Assembly (NCBI GenBank): GCA_029204225.1
Contig: CM055095.1
Location: 21,351,995 to 21,415,994, forward strand
Length of the DNA: 64,000 bases
Reading direction: 5' to 3'
Origin: Diphasiastrum complanatum
Taxonomy: Eukaryota > Streptophyta > Lycopodiopsida > Lycopodiales > Lycopodiaceae
Each line of letters opens with the position of its first letter. Position 1 is the first letter of the stretch. Below are positions 34,601 through 48,400 of the stretch, piece by piece. The notes beneath the pieces were generated by a model. That model saw only the letters and a list, made by a program, of their open reading frames with translations, made no database searches and had not been told where the DNA came from. The position numbers and the translations under genes are program-made.

Positions 34601-37600
34601 ACTCCTCTATTGTATATACCTATGCTCAACAAGACAACTTCATAATATATAACAAGGTAGTAAAAGCAGGACCTTCAAGCTCACCCTCCTGTTGATTTTA
34701 AAAAAAAAGCCTATCCCCATTTTCGATATAACAGAGAGCAATGCAGTTACCAGTATGCAGCTTTTATGAGCAAGTACACTGCTGGAAAAGCTAAGCATGT
34801 CCCCAGATTAGTCATTTATAAGATTCATGAGAATCTTTCACACAACTTGCTCACCTAAATCAAAATGTTGTTTACACTACTTTCAGGCCATCTTCTCCCT
34901 CTATATAGGCCAAAACTATCTGTTTCCAACAATGCTTCTAACGAGTGCGTGAAACCCCACTTCAGGAAAATACAGCATTCATTTCAATCCTACTGCCAAA
35001 GGCATGGTCAGATCTAATCAGCAGATGTACATAGTCAGCAGAAGATTCAAGTCAAGAATTTTCTTCCTAAAAAAGCAGTTGCTAATTCTTTGGGGAATAC
35101 AATCATGTTTTCTAAGGATTTAGGGAAACGGGATGTTAGATCATGTTAAGATTCTAAATGTTACTGATAAAACTAAACTGACATACAGATGGAAGACTTG
35201 AGCTATACTAAACCTGTGAAGATTCCAATTATCTGTTAGAGGATTAAAATTACTTTTGCAACCTATGATTACTCGAACTTTCAGCAATAATAGTCACTGT
35301 GCCACCGAGTGATATTCAGGAACTAGATTTCACAAAATTTGCAAACTTTGACTCAAATCCAGGAATCAATCCTAATAAATTCCATAAGGTTCGCACTCAA
35401 GAAATGTTAAGCAAATCAAGAAGCTCCCATCAATCTACATTGAAAGCAATTGAGTTTTATTCTTTTGAATGACTCAGCCTACAGAAAAATAGTCAACATA
35501 CCATAGAGATAGCTTCTTGGTTTCCAAGAAGAGACTCGAAGCTGGGATCAAAGAAACTTTGGATGTCAAGCTAACCAACTGAGCCAACCCCGTTGGGTTA
35601 CTGTGCAGAATGGAAATGCAAAGGGTGAATTCTCATTGTGGTAGGATGGAAGACAACATCAAAATTTGGAAAAATGGTATAATCAACAACAACAGCATTC
35701 CTGAATCCTTCCTTACCAGCTCACCAACAAGTCAAAGAGAGCATGACACTCATCAACAGGTGGCAGACATAGATTCACAATCTCCATCTAAGACTCTGAA
35801 CACAAAGTGGATGTAGCTTATTTTGCACCAAGGACTTGCTGAGCATCCAACAGATGAACAGCAGTTGAGTAAATTAACTGATGAATCTAGTTTGAAAACG
35901 TTGGCGAGAATGCTGATTAATGAGCTGGCAGAAAGCATGGTGAGAACAGAAGAAACGAGGAGAACAAAGAAGAAAGAAAGAGTGAGGGAAACAGAAAGGA
36001 GGAAGGGAGAAGACAAGACAAAATGATAGTTAACACAAAGTCAGATCAATCTTCTGATTTGAAGGGGGAAAAAAGTGGAAGAGAAAAACTTGCCCTGGGT
36101 TAAGCAAAATGTTGCTATGCAACAATTTCCTCCTGAACGATCATCAACAACATTCAGAGCAGGAACAACTGGTCCACAACTTCCTTCAAGAAAGCTTGAA
36201 CATAAGTACTAGCAAGTTGTCAACCAAGCTAATGAACTTCTGGCCAAGCCGCTTCAACAAATGATTTAGTAGATGCTTAACATCCTAGTGAGCACTACAC
36301 CTGGAAATAGATTGAGAAAGACGGTCACAACTATAGCTTCAAACCCATCTTGATTTTCATGTTCAAGAGAACACCCCCTGTCAGTAAAGTCAACAGAAAC
36401 AGCAAAAATCTCTCTATTAGCCTGAGCACCGGTACAAATATAACTGTGTAACCTACTGGTGAAAATACTTTGACAAAAACCACTGTTTTTGGCAGAAAAA
36501 AGAACTGATAGCAGTGCCAATATTAAAAATCCCTTATGGTTTCTATTCATTTGAATGTTTCATCATTCCTGATAACCAATGGGAATTAAAATGTCCAGAA
36601 AGCAACATGCAGACAGTGAATATCACTAACACACAATCCCAGCTGATTCAAAATTGTATTGATGGTGACAATTCATCGACACTGATACTAATTACTGGAC
36701 ACGCACTGCTAATCTTGTTGATAATTTTTTACAAGAATTAGACAAATCTTTCAGTGGTCAAATATACCTTCTCAAAAAACTTAGTGGATATACAAGTCAA
36801 GCTGTCTTGGTGAAGAAATTGATTGTATCTGGAGGGCAGTTCCTGATGCTGGACCAGGAAAAAATTCCGTGGTTTCTACAACTGAAGATTATAGATCGAG
36901 AATGTTGAAGAAGAATCTTTTGCCACCAATGAGTTCGCTGGAGACATTCTTGATTACATGGAGGTAAAGATTGTACTTTGAGGCATTGCAGCACATGTTT
37001 TCCCAAGACCACAGAGGATCAGCAACATACTATAGTGGTGAAAATTACAACTCTTGATCATAGTCTTGTCCTTCTCGACTGTTCCCAATTCCCAGGAGGA
37101 GGTATCAAGAGAGTTGAATGGAGCTTATATTAGTACATCTTGTTTGAATATGGATGATAGAACATATTTAAAATTTTCCAAAGGCTGCTAAAAGTTTTCA
37201 ATGGTGAAATCCTCACTAAAAGTTCCAGACGAGGCCAAATGTATCAGGTAGACACAACCATACTTCTTCAAACAACAAGCCAAAAGTATCATAAACTTTG
37301 GGGACCACTCAAAAATACATGAGAAAGGGATGAAGGGAAAATGCAAGGCAGAGCTCCCTTAGCAACAAAGCAGTCATAAAAATTATCATATGGATTGGAG
37401 GATGTCCTTATGTCATTTCCAGTTGTGGCGTCCTATCTGACACCTTAAAGCCATGAAAATCTAGCAGCAATGATACACAATACTTACTAACAGGAAAAAG
37501 ACCAGTAACTGAAGCCAATATTTGACATTCTAGAATTGGAACAGCAACATTAAGGCAGCTATACGTTCAATTAAAATTGATTTTACTATATTTTATCCAG

Positions 37601-39381
37601 CAAGATCACAATAAATACATTGCATTTAATGAAAGTTGAGACAACTAAGTAAAGAAGCAAGAAGATACCTCATCCATTAACGCATCGACACGTGGAAAGT
37701 CTCCATACAAGGCATTTTTTAGCTCCTTAAGAGCAATATCTATGAAGTCCTTGCTAGGAGCTTCAACCACCCTGATAAGCTGGTGAGCTATAGAGCAAAT
37801 GCCTTCAGGTTTATATCCAGAGAGGATAAGAGGTGCGAGCTCATAGAATTTGGCATCTCCGCACAGGCTTAAGTCGTGGAACTTTCTTCTGTCTCCAAGT
37901 TCTTTTATAACAAAGGCAACATCATCAAGTGACATCTTGCTCCTTTTGCAGTATTCGTCCAAAAGCTGAGAAACTTCATTGTCATTGATTGCATTTTGGG
38001 GTAACTCGTTGACAAAAATTGACTCAGGTGTCCGGCCTTCTGCATGAGCATATTCACTCTGTAAAAACCTTTCCATGGTGGAATCAACCTGTCTCCAGTG
38101 TCCAAACCAGCATAAAAATATAGATACTGTTAATATCGTGAACACAAAGAACATAAAACATGAAGTGCACATCAGCTCACTTGCATTCCACTAAAGAACT
38201 GACATAATTAGCTCGCTATCAGAAAAACAGACTTTCACTGTTCAAAGCATCAAGTAAACACATTATAGAATTGAGCAGATTCTGCACGCACTGAAGATTC
38301 TTGTATAAGTAGATTCACAAGCACTTCTGCAGATTTCAGTATAGTATGAAGATGGTCAGAACTTGGTGGCAATCGTATGGCATGGACTCTTTCAAGTAAC
38401 TGGGGCATGTTGGTCTCCAAGCAAGCGTTCCTCACTAATTGCTCACTCATTTGTGATGAACAGCCTTGTGTGCTAGAATTTTCACAGAATATTTGATGTA
38501 AATTTGGATTTGATGCACTCAAATGGATTGATGCACAAAGGCATGGTAGCACTGGCAAGATGCACAGTCTATCTTTGCTTTCAATGATTCTGGTGACTCG
38601 TCCCAAAGCAACTTCTTTACTGAGGCGCCTGGTTCTCACAAGATGTTTGGCTTTTTTGCGGATAATCATTTCGATAGCCTTCAATAAAGCGCGCCTTGAG
38701 TCAAAGTTGGCTACTAGCTCCACTGGTGATTGACTTCCTTTGTTGTCCTTTTCAGCAATGCCAACAACAACAAGACTACACCTACCAGCTTCATCCAGAA
38801 GCATTTTTTCAAGGATTGGACTTTCCTCAAGTATTTTTTCAGTTGCTGTGTCGATTACAGATTTATCTAGAACAAAAAGTATCAAGGCTGTACGGTCAAT
38901 AGCATGCCATATTTCACGCTGGTGAAGCTTCCGAGGGTCATTTGTGCCTGGAACGTCAAGTAGCCCAATCCCTCCTTCAAAGCTTGTAACCGGTACTTCC
39001 AGTTTCAAATCTTCAGCAAGAAGACCAAGTTTCTCGTGCCGTAGCCTCTTACAAATACCGTCTCTTACTTTTAAGCGGTCCAGTGTGCATCTGTAAACAT
39101 CTCAAACCATTATTCATATCCATCAATAACTATATCACCTAAGATGTGAACCAAGTTTAACCAACATCTTGTTGGAAAACTTGAAAAAGGTAACAGATAA
39201 ATCTGTTGAAAATGGAAAATCTAAGCTAGCATGGAAATCTTAAAATTGTTACCATTACACAGCATTCTCTGAAAATTTTCTTGCTGGTACATAAAGATTC
39301 ATTGCATTTATGAATTCTGCACCTGATTTTACAGGTGTTGGTACTCGGACCTGCGATTCTTGAACTCTAAAATGCTGTTTA

Positions 39382-39435
<54 letters not shown>

Positions 39436-42400
39436 AGAACAAGAACAAAGAAAGCTAAATCAAATCTCTTTTAAGATATAAAGGTACATAAGACCAAACT
39501 ATGTATTTCATGTGTGTTTCATGCTATGGGAGCGCAAAACGTCTCCAATGAAAAATAACAAGAACAAAGCTGAAATTCAAAATGAGACTAAAACTGAAAC
39601 TGAACCCAAGAAGTTAGAACTGACGCTTAGCTGAAAAACATAGGCGAGCCAAATTATGGTTTTAGACTAGCCAGTCCGGTTAATATAGGTATGTCTCATA
39701 ATACACCTAGTGTTGTGGAATTTCTAACTCACATTGAATAGACGTTGGATTTAGCAAAGGAAAAAGTAAGAGCGGCGATGGATCGGGCAAAGACTTATGC
39801 TGATTTGGATCATGCACCAAGAGAGTCCGAGGAAGGAGACATGCTGTTTCTCAGGATTCCAAAGGACTTGAAGACCCTTAGGAGGACAAGGAAGTGTTAT
39901 AAGTTGTCACCTAGATACTGTGGACCTTTGAAAATTGTTAAAAAGATTAATAACCTTGCTTATGAATTGGATTTGCCTATCGATTGCAAGGTTCATTTTA
40001 CTTTTCATGGTTCATGCTTCAAGAAGGTTTTACTTGAGAGCAAATGAAAGAGGTGCTTAGGTCAGTTCAAAGTGGTGAAGAAGGTCTAGTAGTCAGCCTA
40101 TCTGCAAGCCCTTCCAGTGAAAAAAAAAATATGTAACAAAGACCAACGGCTATTATGAGCACTTGCAACAACATTTGGAGTTCGAATCAGATAAATTTAG
40201 CCTCCTAGGTGAGCCAAACAGTGCTTTGATATGGACGAATTTATTTAAGTGAGTTGCTTTTGCATGAACATTTGGAGTTCAAGTCAGATTAAGATAGACA
40301 TTGGCACTGACTATGCCATCGTGTATATTCATGCTGCCCTCTATGATTGATTGAAGAAAAAACAAAGCTCACTGGTGCAAATGTTTTGGAAGTAATCAGT
40401 AATCGTCATCTGATGTTTCAACAGACAAATCACTATGGCTCTAATAATTGTAGGCATGATCACCACTTTCCCATATCTAATCTTTGCAGTTCGTAAAATT
40501 CCTGATATTACAGCAAACATTTGTTGATTCTTCCACCATGAAATAGAATTTGAGACCTGATATCCACTGCAACTAGGAAACTACATGCATATCATTGTTC
40601 ATGCAAGCTCTGAGATTAGAAAACATCTACACTCTGACAAAAAATTTGGATAAAGTAGTGGTGATGGAAAATGGAGGATGTCAACTAGTGGCGAAATGAA
40701 AAAGAGAAGCATAAGGTAGACATAAACTACTGCTATTAGTAGCTGCATATGAAACACTTGTAGATTAATTTTGGGCATGCTACTAAAACAAAGATAAGAC
40801 CTGTGTGGACATGAAGAAGAGACTCAATTAACAAACTATTTTAAGTCTAGCCACCAATTTCTTGAAAAACACGCATTTCCAGTTGATACTAAATCTAGAG
40901 CTTAAAAGTTTGGACGAAGAAACTAACCCCTTTGAAACTGAATTCTCTATCACTTCCTCCTTTCCAAATGGAACGCTTCGAGAGAGGGTGGAAATTGTAC
41001 TATTTATCAGCTGCTCATCAGGATACGGAAGATCGGCCTTGTAGTTATGCTTGACCATATACAGAATTGAAAGCCAGAGCTCTTTGAGCTCCTCCAATTC
41101 CTTATTTTCAGCATCAGAACACTCTGGATTATCTATCAATTGTCTTAAAACTCTGCAGCGCTTTCGTAATTTTTGCCGACCAATCCAGCGAATGCGACCA
41201 ACAAATTTTGGGCCATATTCCACTGCAGTGACTTTTGTAGTGCCAGCATCTCCTAATCTTCCATTCAGTAACAAAAAGGGATTCTTATCATAATTGGTCA
41301 TATGGCAACTCATGTAGCTTTCTCGATTTCTAGCGCAGAAAATCCCGAGCAACCCACTAATAGAGCTTCGCTCCATATCCAAGTTTAAACCACTGTTTGC
41401 ATCATCTTTAAGACTTATGCTTTCATCGGGGCCAGAAAGTGCATTTCCAGAGGTTGAGCTGGAAGCAGAGCTGTCATCTGCAACTTTACTATCAACTATA
41501 GTTTTCCCATGATGAGAGACACCATAGTGTTTAGCAGTTTCCCTCAGTGCGGCTCTACAAGAATCTAGTTTGATCCCCTTGTTGTAAGCTTCCCCAGTTG
41601 CACATATCATAGCAAGTAACACATTCTGCAAAAGAGCAAATTTGATTTTGTCTCAAAAGCTTGTTGCAACCAGGGGTTAAATCTCAATCCTGAAAGGCAC
41701 AGCTTTATTCAAGAAAATTTCCTGTAGTAAGAATATCCTTCTATCTTCATTATTCTGATGAATTCTAGACTAGTATGAAAGGCAAAGGTGTAGAACCATG
41801 TATAGTTCAACATGTCCTTGTATGGGGACGTCTCTTTTGACCAACATTCATCAGTTTCCAACGCCAAGGAGCGTAAGGATAAAAGCACACTCACAAGACA
41901 AAAAACTGGACCACAAGTTGAAAATGAAAGCTTTCTTTGTTGCATAGATTGAAATTCGAACTAGCTGAAATTTAGCTGTTACGCCTTCAAGTATTTTTTG
42001 AGAAACATGTTATAACAAGTCCACTTTTAAACATTCTGGCATAGAAAGAAAGCTACAGCAAAAAGGAGAGAAAACAGTTCAAGTTATTAAACTTTGGAAT
42101 AACAAAGAAGAATTCGACAAATCGTGGAACATCCCTAGACTATGGCATCCATATAGTTAACATGGTATTGAGGCTTACCACTATCAATCCCTCTCGGAAA
42201 AGACATGATCCACATACTGTGTAATGGTTATGTCCAGCATGTTCCAAAAAAATTTGTCAAGGTGCAATATTGTAGCTTCTGTAAAGCCCTCTCTGTTGCT
42301 GAAAACCGTCTCAGAAAACACATGATCTCTCTTACAGGATAATCTCCTCTTTTATTCTAAAAAATGAGATTTTTTTTCTTGGAAGATTAAGGAGAAAATT

Positions 42401-45400
42401 ATTAAAATAAGGAAACAAACATAATAAGTAGAAATAACAGCTTGACTGCTTTATGCAGGTAAGTTGAATAGAGAGCTGGATCATCATGCTTTTTCTTACA
42501 TTAGGAAGGCTAACCTGCCATGACTGCAAAACCCCAAGAGAACGATCCAGAGACCAGTATCACAGGTACCCAGCATGTCAACAGAGATACATCTTACCCA
42601 GAATGTCAACCAGAAAAAAAAAAACTCACCTGAGGATCAAAGATTGTACGCTAGAACATTCATAAGTGATATTAGGAATGGCATTACTGCATTACTGAAA
42701 AGGAGTTAGTTGTTGTGTTTCACAGGTACTCAATGGACCCATTTATAAGTTATCACCACTCAGCAACTTACGCAGGAAGCAATATTAGGGCTTCGTCAGA
42801 CCATCAAGTCCATCATGGAAAGCCCGCACTATATGCTACAACATCTGCACCCATCTCATTGGCTCTCAGGAGTAGCTTCAGGTAGCATGCATAGAGGTAC
42901 ATTTACATTAGCTTTCATATATTTGTTGATTATTCTGTTAAGTTTCTATCACTTGTGACATTGCTGTTGAACGAACTGCGGACCTCTGTCTCTGAGTGGA
43001 CTGTCGGCATCATCTCTGGTGCCGAGAAGCTGTAGGCTGTGGCCTGTGGGCTGGCAGTCTCTCTGGACGTCTACACTGTCTCTGCCGTCTCTGTATGGAA
43101 GCACCTGGAATCTCAGCCTCTCCGCCAGAATCAATACTCTTTTGTCTCTGTCTCCGACGAGATAAGCTTAGCCCGTATCATCCAAGATAGCATATGGGTC
43201 TGGAGTCGTGAGATGCGTGCCCACTCGGTGACTGTCGGCAGGCCAGTACTCCATGTCTCCGTTGCGTACATGGCGGAGGGGACTACCATAGTGTCAAAGA
43301 GTCGGCACTTACTAGTCGCATCCGTAATGTGTGAGCTGAAACACAGTCTCTCCAGATCTACCAATGAAGAATAGCCCTTCCGTAACCGGGATATTGTCGC
43401 CTGTCGCATGCTAAAAGTGGGACCAGAGAATACCACGCCCAAATATGCGTAGGAGTCAAAAACCTCAAGTGGATGACCATCCCATAAAAGCTCCTGCCGC
43501 ATCATGAAGGATCTGGAGATGTTAAACACACCATAACCTTGGTCTTGGCCACATTCACTGACAGTCCCCACTGTATACAAAAAGAATAAAGCACATCCAG
43601 ATGCCACTGCAGGGCTTCTCTCGTCCTCGACAGTAAAACCACATCATCAGCATATAACAGGATAGCAATAATGAGGTCACGCAATGTACAACCTCTCTCC
43701 ATCCCGTTGTATAACATGCTCAAGCTCATCTATGTATAGACCAAAGAGTATAGGGGAAAGTGGACATCCCTGCTTAACCCCAATCGTACTTTCTACCTCT
43801 GGCGATACAACCCCTGATACTCGGATCCGGCCAGTAACTCGTCTATACAATGCCACAACTGCCTGTATGATATCCTCCTAGAATCCACTATCCCGAAGCC
43901 TCTGTATCAATAGATGTCTAGGCATAGAGTTAAAGGCTTTGCGGAAATCCACAAAGCAGCAGTATACACGCTCTCTCCTGGCCTTAGCCTCCTCAATGAT
44001 GGATCTCAGGGTGAAAATATGATCCGATGTAGTATATCTTGGTCTGAAACCAGTCTGGCCAATGGCATGAAGTGCTCTGGTATCCATCTCTGTACTGATC
44101 TCTGACTGAAGAATAGAACCACAAACTTTGGCAAAGAGGTGGCTATGGTATGATAGTTGTCAACTTTCATGGGATCGCCGCTTTTATAGATAGGATGGAT
44201 AAGGTTTGTAGACCAAGGGGAGGGGAAACCAGATGTGATAGCACGGTTGACTAGGATAGAGAGGAAAGGTGAGAGGATGTCAGCTTCAAAAGTTCAGCCT
44301 CTAATTCGTCGATGTCTTTGGCTTTATGTAAGTTTAATCGTTTGATGGCCTCTTCTACCATGTCTAGGGAGAACATATCAAATGTATATGTGGGGAGTGG
44401 AGGTGCATCAGGTACAGTGTACAACAATGTGGCATAGGTCACACATGTGTTAAGGTCTGTGATCCAGGGTGGAGGTGCTCGTGGGAGGAATTTTTTCCAA
44501 ACGGATCTCGACGAGGAGCTAAAGAGAAGGTCCATCATCTTCTTTCCCTGGCAGATCTCATATGCAATTTTCTTTTTCAGGTGGTCCTACGATATACACG
44601 AGAAAAGTCCTTTACCAGGTGGGGAAGGTGGCGGCGTGCATAAATCAAATTCAGGTGAAGGTGGTTACATTCTTGGTCATACCATGGGTTATGTGACCGA
44701 CAATGTCGTGGGTGCTTGGGCACGGGAATGCAAGGGATACAGCGGTATGGATAGTCCGGACAAGAAAAAGAGACTGGTCCGCTAGATCATCATCCATAAA
44801 AATGGGTCCGTTCCTAGTCCTGTCTGTTCCGACAGGCTCCTATCGAGGTTGTCCACTGTCCGAAACAAACAGCACCCGAAACGGATCCTGTTTGGAGAAA
44901 CGGGGCCGTCGGACGGAAAGTTGCAAAACTAGTCCATTTCGCTTGACCTAATTGCGTTTCTTTCCCGTCGAAGGGCTATTTTGACCGAACGATACCCGAA
45001 TCGAGCCCGGCTCGATCCCTTGGGTTCGTATCGGGATCACGAACCTGTGGACTGTATTCTTGGACCATTTTGGTCGATTCCAAATGTTTTCAATTCCCGT
45101 CCCACGAAGTGTCCCTGAAGCCCTGCTCAACGTCGAACTTCGGACGGACGTTCTGGGCTGACCGTCGGTCCGTTCCTCGTCCTGTCTGTTCCGACAGGTT
45201 CCTATCGAGGTTGTCCACCGTCCGAAAGAGATGGCACCCGAAATGGATCCCGTTTGGAGAAACGGGGCCGTCGGACGGAAAGTTGCAAAACTAGTCCATT
45301 TCGCTTGACCTAATTGCGTTTCTTTCCCGTCGAAGGGCCATTTTGACCGAACGATACCCGAATCGAGCCCGGCTCGATCCCTTGGGTTCGTATCGGGATC

Positions 45401-48400
45401 ACGAACCTGTGGACTGTATTCTTGGACCATTTTGGTCGATTCCAAATGTTTTCAATTCCCGTCCCACGAAGTGTCCCTGAAGCCCTGCTCAACGTCGAAC
45501 TTCGGACGGACGTTCTGGGCTGACCGTCGGTCCGTTCCTCGTCCTGTCTGTTCCGACAGGTTCGTATCGAGGTTGTCCACTGTCCGAAACAGACGGCACC
45601 CGAAACGGATCTCGTTTGGAGAAACGGGGCCGTCGGACGGAAAGTTGCAAAACTAGTCCATTTTGCTTGACCTAATTGCGTTTCTCTCCCGTCGAAGGGC
45701 CATTTTGATCGAACGATACCCGAATCGAGCCAGGCTCGATCCCTTTGGTTCGTATCAGGATCACGAACCTGTGGACTGTATTCCTGGACCATTTTGGTCG
45801 ATCGGACGGACGTTCTGGGCTGACCGTTGGTCCGTTCCTCGTCCTGTCTGTTCCGACAGGTTCCTATCGAGGTTGTCCACCGTCCGAAACAGACGGCACC
45901 CGAAATGGATCCCGTTTGGAGAAACCGGGCTGTCGGACGGAAAGTTGCAAAACTAGTCCATTTTGCTTGACCTAATTGCGTTTCTATCCCGTCAAAGGGC
46001 CATTTTGACCGAACGATACCCGAATCGAGCCAGGCTCGATCCCTTGGGTTTGTATCAAGATCACGAACCTGTGGACTGTATTCCTGGACCATTTTGGTCG
46101 ATTCCAAATGTTTTCAGTTCCCGTCCCACGAAGTGTCCCTGAAACCCTGTTCAACGTCGAACTTCGGACGGACGTTCTCTGGCTGGCCGTCGGTCCGTTC
46201 CTCGTCCTGTCTATTCCGACAGGTTCCTATCAAGGTTCTCCACTATCCGAAACAGACGGCACTCGAAACGGATCCCGTTTGGAGAAACGGGGCTATCGGA
46301 CGGATAGTTGCAAAACTAGTCCATTTCATTTGACTTAATTGCGTTTCTATCCCGTCGAAGGGCCATTTTGACCGAACGATACCCGAATCGAGCCAAGCTC
46401 GATCCCTTGGGTTCGTATCGGGATCACGAACCTGTGGACTGTATTCCTAGACCATTTTGGTCGATTCCAAATGTTTTCAGTTCCCGTCCCACGAAGTGTC
46501 CCTGAACCCCTGTTCAACGTCGAACTTCGGACGGACGTTCTGGGCTGACCGTCGGTCCGTTCCTCGTCATGTCTGTTCCGACAGGTTCCTATCGAGGTTG
46601 TCCACCGTCCGAAACAAACGGAACCCGAAACCGATCTCGTTTGGAGAAACGGGGCCGTCAGACGAAAAGTTGCAAAACTAATCCATTTTGCTTGACCTAA
46701 TTGCATTTCTCTCCCGTCGAAGGGCCATTTTGACCGAACGATACCTGAATCGAGCCAGGCTCGATCCATTGGGTTCGTATCGGGATCACAAACCTGTGGA
46801 CTGTATTCCTGGACCATTTTGGTCGATTCCAAATGTTTTCAGTTCCCGTCCCATGAAGTGTACCTGAAGCCCTGTTCAACATCGAACTTCGGACGGACGT
46901 TCTGGGCTAACCGTCGGTCCGTTCCTCGTCCCATCTGTTCTGACAGGTTCCTATCGAGGTTGTCCACCGTCCAAAACAGACGGCACCCGAAACGGATCCC
47001 GTTTGGAGAAACGGGGCCGTCGGACGAAAAGTTGCAAAACTAGTCCATTTCGCTTGACCTAATTGCGTTTCTCTCCTGTCGAAGGGCCATTTTGACCGAA
47101 CAATACCCGAATCGAGCCAGGCTCGATCCCTTGGGTTCGTATCGGGATCATGACCCTGTGGACTGTATTCCTGGACCATTTTGGTCGATTCCAAATGTTT
47201 TCCCCATCCCACGAAGTGTCCCTGAAGCCCTGTTCAACGTCGAACTTCGGACGGACGTTCTGGGCTGACCGTCGATCCGTTCCTCGTCCTATCTATTCCG
47301 ACAGGTTCCTATCGAGGTTGTCCACCGTCCGAAACAGACGGCACCCGAAATGGATCCCGTTTGGAGAAACCGGGCTGTCGGACGGAAAGTTGCAAAACTA
47401 GTCCATTTTTTAAGGTTGACTTACAACCTAGCTAATCAAGGTCATTGTTATCATTACCACCCAACATAAATAACAGCTTGTCTAAAAAGTAGCAGTTACC
47501 AAATGTTTGTGGAGAATCTATTCTAGACTAGTCTATGTAGGTAATGTATAGACTACGTAATGGATTCTTTGTGATGATTATGCCACTTTTTGGGCTTTTT
47601 AAAAAGCATAAAATGTCACTGAATTTTCCAAAAAAAAATTTCAAAATTCTAAGCCCATTCCAGTCCGCGTCAGACTGCGTGTCAGTCCGTGTCAAACTGT
47701 GCGCGTCAGACTGCCACGTGGCAGTTTCTCATTGGTCCAAAAAATCCCAAACTGCTGATTATGCTTTGTAAATGGCATGTGGTAAAGTCAAAGACTCTAT
47801 TACGCAATGGAAGGAGCCGGGCACAGCCCATTCTGCCCGGTTCGGCTTTCCAAAAAAATTTAGGCTCGGCCCCTCCGGGCCTCGCCCAAATTTTTTTTGG
47901 AAATCCTTACCGGGCAGAATGGCCTGTGCCCGGCTCCTTCCATAATACAAAAAGGTTGAACTAGCTAATGAAGTTTCATTAACATCCAACGTGGATAGTG
48001 ACTTGTCTGAAATATAGGGCTTCCCAAATGTTTGTGAGAGAATCAATTCTGGGCTAGTCTTGTAAGCCGGGTAAAACTAGATACATCCTTTTCACATGCA
48101 AGTATGGAAAGTGAATGAAGCAAAATTTAAAAAGTCCGAAAAAAAATATCTCCTGCGAATCGCTCTAAACCTTATATAAGTCGCAATACTTGAAACTGAA
48201 AGATGCCAAATGTTCTACCTATCAAATCGAGTATCAACTCCTTCCCTTGCACGTAGGATGTAAACTATAAACTTCATAGCAATGAGCTAAGAGCGAACCC
48301 AGAAAGCGCACCCATAGGACTATGTGACACCTTCAGTACGAGAAGCAGAAATCAAGTGAAGGAAAAGTTACTTTGGCCAAAAACGAACCAGTAAAGTGGA

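Noticed and set aside
41709..41945. A 78-codon minus-strand ORF just before GTPase exon 3 as an extra exon
   Set aside because: Exon 2 joins exon 3 directly in phase through the P-loop; adding it would disrupt GKSTLLN.
44948..47043. Long open frames across the 44.8-47.4 kb region that look like genes of 160-265 codons
   Set aside because: They follow the 362-bp satellite unit, change frame from unit to unit and exist on both strands.
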